A stretch of 64,000 nucleotides of DNA from Actinostola sp. cb2023 (GCA_033675265.1 JAUJYZ010000104.1:124001-188000); one strand, 5' to 3'; positions 33,851 to 44,560 are shown, numbered from the stretch's first letter. A program made the numbers and translations. The notes: a model not told the origin generated them from the letters alone.

Positions 33851-34273
33851 ATAATAAATGCCGATTTTAGACAATGTATTGGTATATTGCTTAGCCAACT
33901 CTTCTTCCAATATATCTGATTATTTGGCGACGGACTGGGCGTATAACTAATGAACCACATACAAATCATGTCAGTGATTTAATCCCGGGTATTCAATAAC
34001 TCCAATGAATGACATATTTTGAAACTCACCAATAATGTTGTGTAGGTTACCATTTTGAAACCTCTGTCTTAGTTCTTCTCTTAACTATGTGCGTGGTCGT
34101 GGACGTTACTCACGACGCGGAGCTTCATCCGTTCTTGGTTGTCTGCGTCCATCCATTGCAAAGTGATATACTAACTCAGTTGAATGAGATTGCTTAGACA
34201 ATCCGGATATCTCATTTTGTAAAGAATTTGGCAATTGACACCCCGATATATTGCTGACAAAACCATCGGTATC

Positions 34274-35355
34274 TGAAAAAAATATCTTTCACATTGACAC
34301 TCATGAAATTCCGAATTCGTAAATGCTTTTCCACTTTCTCAACTTTTCATTTTCCTTTCCTTCCCTATTTCTCTCTTTGTCTTCCTTCCTTCCATTTCTA
34401 TCACTCTTCTTTCTTTCTTTAATGCATTTCTTTCTGTAACAGAAATTTTATTAATATGTTTTATCTGACAATATTAGGAAGCAGGGTAATTAAATCAGTA
34501 GATCGCGAAAAACCAAAAATCTAAGGCATGGCGTTCCCTGACATTTGCAGCACCTGAAAACATTTATAAGACCAAAATAAAAATGTTCCATAAAACTACT
34601 TTATGCAGTTCGGTTTCATGAAATAACATTTTCCTCACCTAAAGCATCCGGCTTGGCGGTAAAACGGTGGATTTCTGGAAATAAAGGTAAAATTTGTACT
34701 CCTCTACAATATATGTCAATAAAGGAAGAGGAAACGTTGCTCATCAATCAGCGTGAGGTTTACGCTCTGGATCGTCATATCAGTGGAGATATTTCTATTA
34801 AGATTTGACGAATTTTAGGCACTTTTGAAGTCCGTCCCAAAACGCCCCAAATCAAAAATCTTTAAAATATTTGAATTTGAGAGAATTAGCCAACAAAACT
34901 CCACAAATGCAGTTTGATACCTATTCGTTCTTCTCCAAACAACAGATAGCATGTCTGTTTTGATTTTGATTTTAAATCGACCTTGATGTGCGAGCCATAT
35001 TTCCGGGCGAAAATGGCCTTTTGGAGGGCGAAAATGAAAATTACGGTCATTCACCAAAAATAACGACCAAATCAATCCCAAAGTTATATCATTATTTTTA
35101 GTTCCTATAAGGCTATATTCTGACAAAGTTTGGGGATTTTTGATTTTTCAAGGTCTGCTCGAGTTGGGTGACTTTTGCAGAAGAGCCCTATTTTAAACCA
35201 CAAAGTAATTTTCTCTGATTATCTAGACACTTCAACCACTAATCTAAATAATTTAATTGGCAGCATGTTTCTAATGAATTATAAGTAACAATATATTTTG
35301 CCAAAATGAAACTAACTTCAGGAACTGAGCTCCTAACTCTTAGCATTATATCCGC
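34274..35355. other. Intergenic stretch, no supported gene
   Basis: AT-rich DNA with a pyrimidine tract (TTTCCTTTCCTTCCC.., about 34350-34420). One minus-strand frame of 103 codons (34815-35126) has no recognisable domain. I see nothing I can name. Confidence 0.5.
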
Positions 35356-35587
35356 TTAAAGTGCCTATGAAGTGAAAAAATCGATGCCTTTTTTAATCCA
35401 CATTATTAAATTTTATATTAAAAGCTGTCTTTTTGTGTAATTAGAATTGAGATTGATGGACGCCAACATTTTTTTTTCTTGCTTTGAAGTCCGGTAAAAT
35501 GGCTAAAATTATGCGACACTTTTCACGCGGCCAAATTAGCATATGTGACGTCAAGGGGTTGAGCACTCAAGTCACTTGGCGAGAAAT

Positions 35588-38079
35588 ATGGCCTCCGAAC
35601 ACACGAGCAACAAGATTTCTCATCGAGGTGGCGGCAAGTACTGTGTGGCCGGAGGCCCTAAAAAAGTGAGTTGCACAAACTCAAGTTATACTGAAGGTAT
35701 TTCGATGCATCGGTTTCCTTCAGATGAGTCGCAAAACGCCAAATGGGTTCGCTTTGTTCGAAGGCATAGACCGAACTTCAAGTCTTCCAAAACGTCAACA
35801 CTGTGCTCTGCTCACTTTGAGCCTACCTGTTATATACGAAGACTTGATATCTCGATACAAGAGACAAGTCCAGAGCAGAAGGCTGATGTCCCAACTTTGA
35901 AACGTCTAGAAAAAGATGCAGTTCCAACCATTGATGCTGTCATGCTAAGGACTACAACACCACAAACACCTCGAGAACGAAGACAAGTAAGCCTTCTTAT
36001 TATAGCTATATAAAGTCTTAGTTGCAGCATGTACGTATACTATACGGCATGGAGTTTTCAATATTTCCCTGCATTAATACACTTTTGAAACTGCTATAAC
36101 CTTATACTTTTATAGAGTTTATTTATTGAATGTGTTGACTTTTTTGTTCAAAATTATTACAGGTTCTTCGACATGCTCAGAGAGAGATCACACCGCCATC
36201 AACTACGTGTACTACTAGTAATGCTACTCTGCCTTGCACTCCTTCTTTACCTGAATACGATTGCATGCCATCAAACTCACTCCCAGCACAAGAAGAGATT
36301 GCCGAAGAATGCGCAAAGTGTGCATATATTTCAAAGAAACTACGAAATGCACGGAAAGAAATCAGCAGACTTCGTTTGACAATCTCTCGTCTGAACACAG
36401 AGATGAGTTCCGTAAGTTTATAAATATTGTTTATTGTGATTATTTTCTTATTCGCTTTACAAGAAACCCTTTGCAGCTTGTGTGCCTAACAATAATAGGC
36501 GCTGGGCAATACTTATATAAGCATTGAGATTTTTAATGCATTTTTAGAATGAAAGTATTATTTTTGGTTCGATTTGGCGAAATATCGAGGCACGCTTCTG
36601 ATCGGCTTACTGATTTTTAGTGGGATGATAAAAGGAGTATAGTAAAATGAACAAGTCATCTGAAAATATTGCCAAAAAAGTACATTGTTTATTATATTAT
36701 TACCGTATTTCATCAAATTTTGTCTGTTTCACAAGTGTAACATAGTTATAAATATATATTATAAGTTGATTGCTTATAGACATGTATGCATGTATATTAT
36801 AGATGGGATACAGCTCTGGTTCGGACAGTACAGACACTGACTCTGAGAATGGTGTAATCAAAGGTGACTTTGAAAACATGTCTCTAAGCAGCGACACAAG
36901 TGAGGGAGAAATGCCAACCGAGGACATCAACTGGGCTGGCTTTGAGAATGTGTCTACTGATGGCTCAGATGAAGAACGAATACAACAACCTACTAAAAAA
37001 ACACTTGTGTAAGCTAGCTAAGTACATTTGTAATATTTTTGTTTTGTATATACATTGTATCACATATGTTTTCATGAAACTAGCCTAATAATAGGCAATG
37101 GTAAGGTGCACGGTGTACACACATCACAGTGGGTCAACAGTATTTTACCTTCAATTTTGTAGTATGTACATGGAAAGAGATACATATTGAGAAACAAGGT
37201 TTTTAGCCATATACACTGTACATGCAGAGGGCCATAGGCCCAATACGAGGGATGTATATGGCTATAATAGCCTCGGTTCTCTTTATTTATCTGATTTAAT
37301 TTCATGTCCCACAACAACTAGATTAGATATTCAAGGGGATACCAGTTAGAGTATAAAACCCCTTGAATATCTATTTACATGTAGGTTAAGATTTAGGTAA
37401 GCAGCTGTAAAATATTTATTGAAAGGAAGTACAGTGAAAAATAAATAAATACATGTATCATAATTATATATATTTATTAGTTGCTTTTCTTCTTTGAAAT
37501 GTATTACATTAATTTTGTTTTTTGTTTTTGTCTTTCAGAGTTGAACCGGACACCAAAAGGCATAATGAACCAAAATTTATTGTTTTTTATTCTATGCTTC
37601 TTAGCTTATTTTCAATGTTTTGTTTTCAGTGTCGAAGAGGTAAACCAACTGTAACCTTCACAATAACGGGAACAATGGTGACAGTCAATCAACATTGCAA
37701 AGAGTGCAATAACCCCTTCCAGTGGCATAGTCAACCAACTTGTTTTGGGAGATATCCTATGGGAAATATATTGTTGAGCTTTTCCATTCTCATGGCTGGA
37801 GCATCAGTTAGTAGGGTTTTACTTGTGTTACGACATTTTGGTTTGTCAGTGTATTCTCTTCGAACATACTTTGCTCACCAGAAGAATATCCTATTCCCGA
37901 CAATACTAACTCACTGGGAAAGTTATACTTGTAAGCTTGTCAATGAACTGAGAACTGTCAACAACAACTTTTGGAGTGGTGATGGACGATTTGACTCCAT
38001 GGGTCATTCTGCCAAGTTTGGAATTTACACGATGTTCAGCTGTAATATTTCAAAAGTTGTACATTTCCAGCTTCTACAG
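35588..38079 (+). pseudogene. Kolobok THAP transposase, catalytic C-terminus missing
   Basis: Four exons join in phase: 35588-35986, 36163-36411, 36803-37008 and 37539-38079, all GT-AG. Exon 1 encodes a THAP domain (KYCVAGGPKKVSC, the Trp in AKWVRFVRRHRP, LCSAHFEP). Exon 2 encodes a coiled coil (ISKKLRNARKEISRLRLTIS). Exon 3 is acidic, S/T-rich. Exon 4 has a CxxC pair (CKECNNPF) and the first part of the DDE domain (WSGDGRFDSMGHSAKFGIYT). Exon 4 ends ..VVHFQLLQ at GTAAAA. No downstream exon with the remaining Asp and Glu residues is visible before the second gene; a MITE occupies the space. The protein should therefore be unable to transpose but could still bind DNA. Confidence 0.8.
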
Positions 38080-38470
38080 GTAAAATTATATGTACATATC
38101 GAAACCAGCGCAGCCTTACGTGTTTGAAAGAATATATTTCCAAATTGAACTTGAAACTATATGATTACCTCTAGTACTTATAAAATGGTTATTATACATT
38201 GTACATACTCATATATGAAAACTATTCCAGTTATCAGATTATCAAGTGTCTCCACACTAATACATGCATCTTATTGTTTTCTTTTGTGTCTATGAGTATT
38301 ACTGACTAACAATTAACAAATATTCCATGAAATCGAGTCATACACGAGCTGATAGCCAATGAGGCGCTACCACTGGATTGTGAGAAATATAACATTTATT
38401 TCTATTTTTAGTTCGGCCAAACCGGTCTGGCATTGTTGAAAATCTCCAACTTTCTCTACTCGTTGTATAT

Positions 38471-38760
38471 ACCTATTTCAAGAAAGGTTGTCGAAGACAT
38501 CAGTCCATAGGCAATAAGTTATACATCGTTCCAAGACCGAACTGCATTATGGTAACAGATTGAATGACATGTATGCCAGAAATATTTCATAAAATTCGAT
38601 TCAAAATTTGTCTTGACCTGTTGAAATTGAAATAGGTACGATATCATACAGCCTTTCATACCTTTTTAGTTATTCAAGCTGTTACCATAATGCAGTTCGG
38701 TCTTGGAACGGCCTATAACCTATTGACTTAATGTCCTCGAGAATCTTTTTTGAAATAGGT
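38471..38760. repeat. MITE inside the Kolobok element
   Basis: ACCTATTTCAAGAAAGGTTG at the left pairs with a right end whose complement begins ACCTATTTCAAAAAAGATTC. Both arms extend about 90 nt to TGCATTATGGTAACAG. The element is 290 bp, non-coding, and lies just past the last surviving transposase exon. Confidence 0.85.
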
Positions 38761-38970
38761 GTATGAGCTGATAACCTACTAGTAGAGTAGCCAATCAGAA
38801 TGCGCGCTTGCTCATATCCAGTGGTTGTCTATATCATATTAATAATATATTTCACCAGTCAAGTAAAATCACTTGAGTATGTAAATATCTATTGAATTCA
38901 CACAATCGAATGAACGTGACAGTGAAAGAAAACAGAAATATTGTTCCAATAATATTGATGTATCCTCTCT

Positions 38971-39047
38971 AGCCTGCATAGCCAGGCTCTGGGAGGGGGA
39001 ATCCCCCTCCCCCCTTCCCCCTTCCCCAGAGCCTGACTATGCAGGCT
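38971..39047. repeat. Short hairpin AGCCTGCATAG..CTATGCAGGCT
   Basis: AGCCTGCATAGCCAGGCTCT pairs with AGAGCCTGACTATGCAGGCT across a C-rich loop (CCCCCTCCCCCC). It is a foldback of about 77 bp between the two Kolobok genes. A similar GCATAGCCTGG..CCAGGCTACAC foldback lies near 5690-5765. Confidence 0.8.
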
Positions 39048-39100
39048 ATATCCTCTCCTGGTATGATAGGCCAGACCACACAACATTATTTATAATAAAA

Positions 39101-40315
39101 CTAGTTCATTTCTTGTCCAGTCATGTATCCTTGTTGATGGGTGCTTTGAAACGTTGTTCTTACATAGTGGTATAAACAGGCAGATAATGGTCGTCTGTTA
39201 TCCCATCCTAAGTATCCACACAGCCACCGGATAAGCCATCTGTATGCTACTGCTCTGAGGTACCTACAGTATATCAAAATGACAGTAAATCCAACAATAA
39301 TGGTGTGCATGAAATGAAAATAAAAACAATACTGAATGGTATGGGTAATGAGAGTAAATCCAACAATGATATGGGTAAGTGACAGTATAAAATCCAACAA
39401 TAATGGTATTGTAGTGACAGTAAATCCAATAATAAATTATGGGTAATGACAGTAAATCTATTACATGTAGCTCAAAACGATTCCTCAAAACATCTCCATA
39501 GATTCTAGGAATTTAATTTAAATATTCATGTATAGAATATAGAACGCTGTTCTTACTCGTTTTCTGACTGATTGCCACGACGACGATATACATTGCCATT
39601 GCTGTCTCGAAATAATGGCCCTGCTTGCTTTAACACTGTCTTGTTGGTTAGCGCTTTGAAATCTTCATGTTCTGTAATACAATTAATGTGCTCTACTGAG
39701 CCGTCAAAAACAAGCAAACCGATGGCAGGCCGAACCTCGCGGCAACATCTGTGTTCACGGGCTCCAACGAGAGAGTCAACATTGCAATGACCACACTTGC
39801 ACCTGTGAAGGTATGAAAGCTTACATAAATTTATCAAATAAAGACTGAATCCCGATACAATTGAAATATATATCATGCATGCTTATTGCATAAATCGGAA
39901 TTACAACTGTAAATCGGCTGGAAACTCATTGACAACACAATACCTAAGAATGAATCGCGAACTAGTAAAGTAGTAAGTTTTATTACAAACGGCTGCATCA
40001 TATTTTGCCTTCTTGTTTGCAACGAAGAGCGGGATCGAGGGAAGATTTGCATATCATAAACTATGAAATCGAGACAATTAAAACATACCAATTATTCACT
40101 GGATCTCTGTTTTCAAATCTTGCTTCTAACCTAGCAAATGGGATGCCATCTTCGTCATCTTCATCTTCACTCTCGTCGGCCTCTTCTTCGGACGCCAAAG
40201 GTTCGTCTTGGTACGGCTGAAATACGCTGTCAATAAAGTCTTCAGTTTCTTCATCGGATAGCTGATATAATAGTTGCTCACTTGCTTGTGATGAAGAACC
40301 TTCGGTGTCGGACAT
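39101..40315 (-). CDS. P2X7 'ballast'-domain-like protein inside Kolobok, three exons, intact
   Basis: Exons 40315-40089, 39802-39557 and 39263-39101 join at GTATGT/CACAG and GTAAGA/TGTAG sites into an uninterrupted 211-aa frame ending at TAG. The N-terminus (MSDTEGSSSQASEQLL, then a long acidic E/D stretch) is followed by WCKCGHCNVD, ..REHRCCREV.., INCITEHEDFKAL, RAVAYRWLIRWLCGYLGW and a short tail. The CKCGHC, CC, CITxH and AYRxxxRWxxGYLG blocks are those of the cytoplasmic ballast (P2RX7_C) domain of the P2X7 receptor, which binds zinc and guanine nucleotides. There is no channel part and no membrane segment. Its job in the transposon is unknown; nuclear or cytosolic zinc-binding partner is inference. 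It shares the terminal-repeat promoter with the broken transposase. Confidence 0.85.
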
Positions 40316-40972
40316 TGTAAGCAAAAGAGCAGTCCTGAATATATCAAACGAGCTGAACAAAGCAGCTGTGTTTTATTAATTTCCCGGGCTCTGCATGAAG
40401 CTGTTGTCCTTGCTCAACCCCTTGACGTCACTCGCCCCAGTCCCCTGTCGCATAATTTTAGCCATTTTACCGGACTTCAAAGCAAGAAAAAAAAATGTTC
40501 GCGTGCATCAATCTCAATTCTAATTGCACAAAAAGACAGCTTTTAATATGAAATTCAATAATGTGGATTAAAAAAGGCATCGCTTTTTTCACTTCATAGG
40601 CACTTTAAGCAACATCAGCAGTCCTAGGACCCTAAGCAACAGTGCCATTTGGACATTTCTAGGGTATCTTTAGAGCTTCAATGAGTAGTGCCAGTTCATG
40701 GGAACCAAATCGGTACTCAAGATTTGATTTCTGATTCCTCCATGTCTTGTAGTGAATGCTCGATGTCCTTATGTTTCCAGTACGGATACAGTGTTTTTTT
40801 TCTGTACAGCTTCGTTAAAACCGAGATAAATTCATCTTTGTCTCAAAAATATCTTCCAAATACAGCATGGCTGTCAACTGCCAACCATTTGCAAACAGCA
40901 TAGCAAGTCGATAAACTTCTAAACAAATCTAGAAATGTATCTTTTTAATTATTTAAACTAACAAGGACTAAT

Positions 40973-41185
40973 TTATAGAATTTCGTAAAAAGGTAGCCCA
41001 AGTCGGGGTTGAGAAGAACAAAAAACACCATACCTAGAGCCCACATGTCAACAGCTTTAAGATCAGTCAACGAAAACTTCTTATCAGCAATTTTGTTGGC
41101 GAATACTTCTGGGGTACAGTAAGTGGGAGTATGAGGCAAGGCGTTTGGGTTGAATAGTCTTTCATAATTTAAGCCAATTAGGTGC
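40973..41185 (-). CDS. Protein-kinase-like exon fragment
   Basis: After a GAATTGCAG acceptor the frame reads HLIGLNYERLFNPNALPH, then TPTYCTPEVFANKI, then LKAVDMWALGMVFFVLLNPD. These correspond to kinase activation-segment end (T-x-x-Y-x-x-PE) and the DxWxxG motif of subdomain IX. A GTTAGT donor follows. No exon for the catalytic loop or lysine was found nearby. It could be one exon of a larger minus-strand host gene reaching to 47.5 kb, or a stray fragment. Confidence 0.45.
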
Positions 41186-41279
41186 CTGCAATTCATGTCA
41201 GTGGTCTAAATTTATTTGTAGTTTCTAACAATAAATATTAATTTTATATTTATTTCACACCTGGTACAAAATTCGAATA

Positions 41280-42060
41280 GCATGCCAGTCTTCAACTGCT
41301 TGGTCTAGTCTTGTCTTCTGGCACATCATTCCTTGTGAGTTTGCTCAGTGGCTCTGTTATCAGTGTTGCATTGTCAGGGTTAAAACATGCATTAGCCATT
41401 ACCTAAACGAGCAGGGGACTGGGAACGAGTTTATTAGAATTAATGCAATTACGCAATTAAGTTTATGACATGAAACAGCAAGTTGAAATTAGTATCTGTG
41501 CAAAGTGTGATGTGATTTGAGCGAATTCGGTCAGAATTATAAACTTTTGAAATTGTTTTGTTCAGCCAAAATTTTACAGTGAATGTATGGTTTGGCTGGA
41601 CAACGTAAAACATTTACAGAGTTTGTATGTGAAAATAGACATCTTTGATGCCCTCTAGCATCGTCAATATGAAGCCGAAGTTCACCAAACTTTCCAGACT
41701 AGCTAAGTTTGATCTGCTCTTGCTAGTTTCTTATTGAATTACTTTTACGGACTTGGTCCCAGTCCCCTGCTCGTTTTGGTAATGGCTAATTGTAGTTAAC
41801 TAATCCGAGGAAACTTCACTTCTGCTGCATTTTCCGGCTCTCTGGCATTGACTACAACTTTCACTTTTTCTTCGGTCAGACCAATTCCTCTCTTTGACAA
41901 CATGAAACCATAGACTCTAGCTGTGACATGTGTAGTTAGACTTATCTTTATTCAACATCAAGTTCTTGTTCTAGAACATGGTCGTGCTCCTCCACACTCT
42001 TAGCATGTACAGCATTTATGCCAAATATATGCATCCTCATCGCCAGATGTGATGTCAATG
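41280..42060 (-). pseudogene. Ty3/gypsy reverse-transcriptase fragment, split by a MITE
   Basis: Minus strand, degraded: EEHDHVLEQ, then ..KNLMLNKDKS, YGFMLSKRGIGLTEEKVKVV, EPENAAEV, a shifted LGLVNYN, then past the MITE (41392-41789) CFNPDNATLITEPLSKLTRN. This matches the end of the reverse transcriptase and connection of Ty3/gypsy pol (LSKxGIxPTxEKVxAV, SFLGLVNY, FIPDxATxxEPLxxLTR). Several stops and shifts are present. No LTR was recognised. It is listed as an old, non-functional copy. Confidence 0.7.
41392..41789. mobile_element. MITE with GAGCAGGGGACTGGGA ends, copy 2
   Basis: The ends TTAGCCATTACC(T/A)AAACGAG continue into CAGGGGACTGGG at both sides in inverted orientation. It is about 398 bp and closely similar to the copy at 30680-31087. 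It splits the gypsy fragment, so it inserted later. Confidence 0.85.
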
Positions 42061-42163
42061 GCCTCATAGGCTCGAGATATCAGATTCACAAGAACATGAG
42101 AATGCAAACGTCCGCCATCTTTAATATTCATCATCCCGCTGACCATGCATACATATATGGTTG

Positions 42164-42442
42164 TTATATACTACACTGATTTGCGCAAATAAGGCAGGAT
42201 CCATCTCCAAATGTCAGAGGAGCAACCTCGTACATCTCTTGAGCAGGGACAGAGCTGTTGTGCATTGAAATCCAATTTAAAATATTGAAAAGTGACACAT
42301 TTATAGTTTTATAGTTGGCATTAAAATGCCTAGGTTTAGCTTCAATATAATATTGTTTAAAAGTTTCCCAATCAGATTTTAGAGCGTGTTCTGAATTTGG
42401 AACTTCAGTGACATGTGGGTTGGCCATATTTGGGTTGATCAT
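42164..42442 (-). CDS. Unrecognised 92-aa open frame
   Basis: MINPNMANPHVTEVPNSEHA.. through ..PLTFGDGSCLICANQCSI. It has no motif I recognise beyond a CLIC pair near the end, and no clear splice sites. It could be an exon remnant or chance. Confidence 0.2.
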   Translation of the reverse strand: MINPNMANPHVTEVPNSEHALKSDWETFKQYYIEAKPRHFNANYKTINVSLFNILNWISMHNSSVPAQEMYEVAPLTFGDGSCLICANQCSI

Positions 42443-42707
42443 TATTCACTAGGCTTTATCGAGAGGACTTGTCTGTGATGTCATCAAAACCTCCCTCGCC
42501 GGTGGGCTGGGCTTTTATGTTGCGAGAATAATTTTATTATTTTAATAATAATAATTGTATTTATAAAATGAATGGCAATTTTCAGTTTGTGTGGTTTTAC
42601 TCATCAGTTATTGCTCTTCCAATGTAAGATAATCGAGCAAATACTACTAGTATAAATGTAAAATATTGCTCTCCTGGCAACATTGTTTATCTGTAAAATT
42701 ATATATA

Positions 42708-43405
42708 CAGCGATTTGCAGAAATTCTGTAAAAATCAAATATATCAATATATCGGGTGCATTTTGGGTAATTTCCATCATAAATTGATGAATAAGCCCTC
42801 TAAAGTTCCATTTTTTTCAATTGTTTTTTCACATATATACTACAAAAGTTACTTTGGTTTAGATTCAGGCTTAAAGTGTATATGACACGAAATTTTTTAT
42901 TTTGAAAATCGATTACATATGAAGTGAATAGTGGGATGGTACAGTATTTTGTGATTTGAGCTTCGCATTTGCGAGTTATAAAGGTTTGAAATCGTGATAT
43001 TGTACTTTGGTGACGTCAGATTGTTTTTAATTTATTATACAAAAGCGTCCTTGTGCAAATTATTGACATTTTTATTCTGGCAAAAAGTTTTCTACAACTT
43101 ATATAAATGATGTTAAACTTTTTTTTCTATTTCAGAAAAGAATGCTACTTGAAATAATAGAAATAAGTTATGGAAAAAAACAACCTGACGTCACCAAATT
43201 AGCATAACTCGCAAATGCGAAGCTCAAATCACAAAATACTGAAACATCCCACTATTCACTTCATATGTAATCAATTTTCAAAATAAAACATTTCGTGTCA
43301 TATACACTTTAATAATAGCTAAAATCAAAGAATTAGGATTATGCTAATTACTATATATTGATATATCGATATATTGAGATTTTACAGAATTTTTGCAAAT
43401 CACTG
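42708..43405. mobile_element. Mariner-like MITE (TA target) split by a Kolobok MITE
   Basis: CAGCGATTTGCAGAAATTCT at the left and the complement of CAGTGATTTGCAAAAATTCT at the right, each preceded by TA, then both continue into AATATATCGATATAT-like sequence. It is interrupted at 42871-43312 by another inverted-repeat element, giving a palindrome within a palindrome. Confidence 0.75.
42871..43312. mobile_element. Kolobok-type MITE with TTAA borders and long inverted repeats
   Basis: TTAAAGTGTATATGACACGA at the left and TCGTGTCATATACACTTTAA at the right. The arms extend well over 100 nt (..ATTACATATGAAGTGAATAG.., ..GCTTCGCATTTGCGAGTTAT..). The ends AGTG..ATATGA resemble the AGTGCCTATGA end of the full Kolobok element. 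It is non-coding. Confidence 0.85.
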
Positions 43406-43636
43406 TATATATATATTTATTATATACATACTGAGATTTACACGCCAGATAGCCATCAGATAAAAATCGTCCCTTCACATATGACAAGCCATCCTATTGG
43501 TCATATGAGTTTCCTCACTATCGTATGACCAATCAGAATCCTGATACGACATTTTTCACTAGTGACAAAAATCGTATCAGTTTTCCCCGCCATTCAGTCT
43601 TGCCTTCGCCCTGACATCGGCAGTTTTGTTTGAAAA

Positions 43637-44560
43637 ATGGCTTCAAGTCGATTCGAAAATCTCGCTTTCTCTGTAGAATAATTTATAGACGAACAAGAAA
43701 ATGAAAACACAAAGAAAAAGACCAAACAAAACGTAACTTTGCTGGAGGAATTTCTGGTGTTGAAAGAAGAGAGACGAAAAATAGAGGAAATACCTCCACA
43801 AGAACTGAACGTGTACCTTAGCGAATTTATCATTACAGTTCGAAAAAAGGAAAATAACGAAGAATACGAACCAAACTCTATACGTTCTTTGATAGCTAAC
43901 TTTGAGAGACATTTAAAGAAGAAAAACTATGGATTTAGCTTCATGAAAGACCTCCAGTTTGAGCAAACTCGTAAAGCGTTGCAGTCTAAACAAAAGGATC
44001 TAAAACGGAAAGGAAAAGGAAACAAGCCCAATGCCTCAGTCGCCTTAAGTGAAGACGATATAAAAGTGCTGTACGAGAAAGAACTACTAGGAACTGCAAC
44101 ATCAGAGGCTCTCACCATATGGTTCAATAATACAGTTCACTTCGGTCTTCGTGGCTGCAAAGAACACAGAGACATGTGTTGGGGCGACGTGAAGCTTTGC
44201 AAAACCTGGAGAAGAATATTTGGAATATCATGAAAGACAAACTAAGACTCGTACTGGAGACAATTCCAGGGATGTTAGGGCGATAAATCCAAAAATGTTT
44301 TCCGTCCCTATCGCCAAAAAAGATCTAGTGTTTGCCTATAAATTATATGCTGAAAAAAGACCTGCGGAGATGAAAAGTGACGAAGCGCCGTTTTATCTGG
44401 CCGTAAACAATGTCACCAAATCTGATTCAAGAAAACCATGGTTCAAAAAGTCTGCAGTAGGTGTAAAGAAGTTAAACACATTAATGAAGAAAATGTCAGA
44501 AAAAGCTGGACTTGGACCAAAGCTCAAAAACCACACCGGTTGAAAAACACAAGAACTTAC
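43637..44560 (+). pseudogene. Crypton-type tyrosine recombinase (DUF3504), broken
   Basis: From the ATG at 43637 the frame reads MASSRFENLAFSVE, an in-frame TAA, then TLLEEFLVLKEERRKIEEIP, then PQELNVYLSEFIITVRKKEN, ..EYEPNSIRSLIANFERHLKK.. and WFNNTVHFGLRGCKEHRDM, whose Arg fits the first catalytic arginine of tyrosine recombinases. Near 44,215 the frame shifts; EYHERQTKTRTGDNSRDVRA, WFKKSAVG and LKNHTG follow, then a stop where NHSGRKT is expected. DUF3504 is the Crypton-derived domain also seen in ZMYM and QRICH1 proteins. Two stops and one shift make this a dead copy. The expected C-terminal Tyr is not found. Confidence 0.78.

Larger units (their letters stand above)
31395..34272 (-). pseudogene. 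DUF7869-type transposase-like gene, several exons, degraded
   Basis: Exons inferred from homology and splice sites: 34272 to about 34095 (DTDGFVSNISGCQ), 33678-33424 (IREHIQSFPRVTSHYSRQD, then LLIPDLNVARMHQLYMER), 33126-32674 (DIKYSTDPEEAKKELDDHQE, then DIITFDFQQNVPTP and [21 protein letters not shown]) and about 31715-31395 (GHTSLPNDTDFAQIEKRKSS). The motif order HIxSFPRxxSHYxR, LxxYNFxIHD, GHSxLPNDxDF is that of large uncharacterised metazoan genes with a DUF7869/RNase-H-like domain thought to be transposon-derived. A frameshift near 32,945, an in-frame TGA before QLWTYNF (readable as CGA to TGA decay) and a microsatellite near the last exon indicate a pseudogene. The 3' end was not found. 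Confidence 0.6.
35356..40608. mobile_element. Kolobok transposon with two convergent genes, 5.25 kb
   Basis: TTAA at both borders (35356-35359 and 40605-40608). The terminal inverted repeats are very long, about 200 bp with few mismatches, beginning AGTGCCTATGAAGTGAAAAA and still matching at GTGACGTCAAGGGGTTGAGC. TTAA targets and a THAP-DDE transposase are Kolobok hallmarks. The plus strand carries the transposase (ATG 35588) and the minus strand a P2X7-ballast-like gene (ATG 40315); each starts just inside a terminal repeat, so both probably use the same promoter sequence. The centre holds a foldback (38471-38760) and a small hairpin (38971-39047) where the rest of the transposase should be. 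Confidence 0.92.

Noticed and set aside
39264..39488. Minus-strand open frame of 74 codons rich in Tyr and Ile
   Set aside because: It arises from a short degenerate repeat (GTAAATCCAACAATAATGG) in the intron of the ballast gene; out of frame with the exons.
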